From the NCBI GenBank assembly GCA_030512335.1, contig JAULSU010000002.1:4774001-4838000 (forward strand): a DNA stretch of 64,000 bases, read 5' to 3'. The notes beneath the pieces were generated by a model. That model worked only from the letters and a program-made list of their open reading frames with translations. It was not told the origin of the DNA and did not search any database. Every line of letters starts with the position of its first letter. Position 1 is the stretch's first letter. Shown here piece by piece: positions 63,665 to 64,000 of the stretch. Both the position numbers and the translations under genes were made by a program. Source of the stretch: Immersiella caudata (taxonomy: Eukaryota > Ascomycota > Sordariomycetes > Sordariales > Lasiosphaeriaceae).

Positions 63665-64000
63665 CTATGGACTATTATCAGGAAGCGGTGGTACAAGACC
63701 CGCCAACATCCCCTCAGTGTCCTTGTTCTCCCGAGATCCATCATTACTGGCACGTCTTCTCTGGGGGTTGCCAGTGGGGAAGAAGCAGCCCTTGACGCCG
63801 ATCTTGTTCGCGCAGCAGACCCTGGCGAAGTTATGAATGGTGCAATGTCCTCCGGGCCTCGGCAAAAAGGGGTCTACGGCGCAGTCAGCAAGCGACACCC
63901 AAAACCTGTTGTGTACTGAGGGAAACTTACCGTGGGCACGAGTGGGATGGATACTGCAGTGCTTGACGCACCGACGATTGTGACGGTAGCCCTCACCATG
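63665..64000 (-). CDS. Cys-rich, probably secreted protein, 3' part
   Basis: Two exons are visible: one running in from beyond 64000 to 63931, and 63873-63665 ending in TAG. The intron is GTAAGT to CGTAG. The frame reads GYRHNRRCVKHCSIHPTRAH, then DPFLPRPGGHCTIHNFARVC and CANKIGVKGCFFPTG, followed by a polar tail. The dense cysteines (RC..HC..HC..CC..GC) suggest a disulfide-rich small secreted protein, but the signal peptide and start lie outside the window, so secretion is inferred. No family recognised. Confidence 0.6.
   Translation of the reverse strand, partial: HGEGYRHNRRCVKHCSIHPTRAHGKFPSVHNRFWVSLADCAVDPFLPRPGGHCTIHNFARVCCANKIGVKGCFFPTGNPQRRRASNDGSRENKDTEGMLAGLVPPLPDNSP

Overview
The window is genomic DNA of a filamentous ascomycete (Pezizomycotina; a Sordariomycete is my best guess, by inference only). 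Genes carry short introns of about 48-100 nt with GTRNGT donors and CAG/TAG acceptors. The gene families are typical of moulds: HET-domain proteins, STAND/NACHT-ankyrin receptors, a Clr5-domain protein, a LysM protein, a tannase-type esterase and a ferric reductase. I chained the multi-exon models by hand. In each complete model the spliced length divides by three, and the conserved motifs read across the junctions.

Layout: 1-646 is the C-terminal part of a PARP. 1.4-8.6 kb holds two intact HET genes flanking a broken third. 9.1-10.2 kb is a Clr5-domain gene whose frame stays protein-like past its stop, followed by an AT-rich decayed stretch to about 12.3 kb. 13.7-15.1 kb encodes a secreted tandem-cupredoxin protein. 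15.5-18.7 kb (minus) is an 11-exon SNF2/Rad5-like ATPase, head-to-head with a Goodbye-NACHT-C2H2-ankyrin receptor at 19.5-24.3 kb. A small secreted protein and a Ure2-like GST follow. 28-34 kb is a graveyard: an F-box-like gene, a HET gene, a protein kinase and a PaxB-like membrane protein, each broken by small indels, several of them exact tandem duplications. 34.3-37.7 kb (minus) is an ankyrin-subtilase fusion, head-to-head with an unrecognised 310-residue protein (38.2-39.1 kb). 39.7-45.6 kb is a receptor-like giant with an alpha/beta-hydrolase head, a NACHT-position region without a P-loop, a long ankyrin array and a ZZ finger. 46-64 kb is mostly secreted or metabolic: a Thr-rich protein, a tannase/feruloyl-esterase, a ferric reductase, a truncated NLR-type gene, a second Thr-rich protein, a LysM protein, OPT and amidase relics, an alpha/beta hydrolase and a partial Cys-rich protein.

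Read together, this is a non-self-recognition and cell-death island: HET genes, three receptor-type genes of different architecture and a repeat-armed protease, mixed with pseudogenes and AT-rich decayed DNA. The strongest candidate for an undescribed system is the divergent ankyrin-subtilase/unknown-protein pair. Its layout recalls the known fungal pairs in which a subtilase activates a neighbouring gasdermin-type effector. The giant receptor next to it comes second, because its hydrolase nucleophile is replaced and its Walker A motif is missing. These functional readings are inference; the architectures are read from the sequence.
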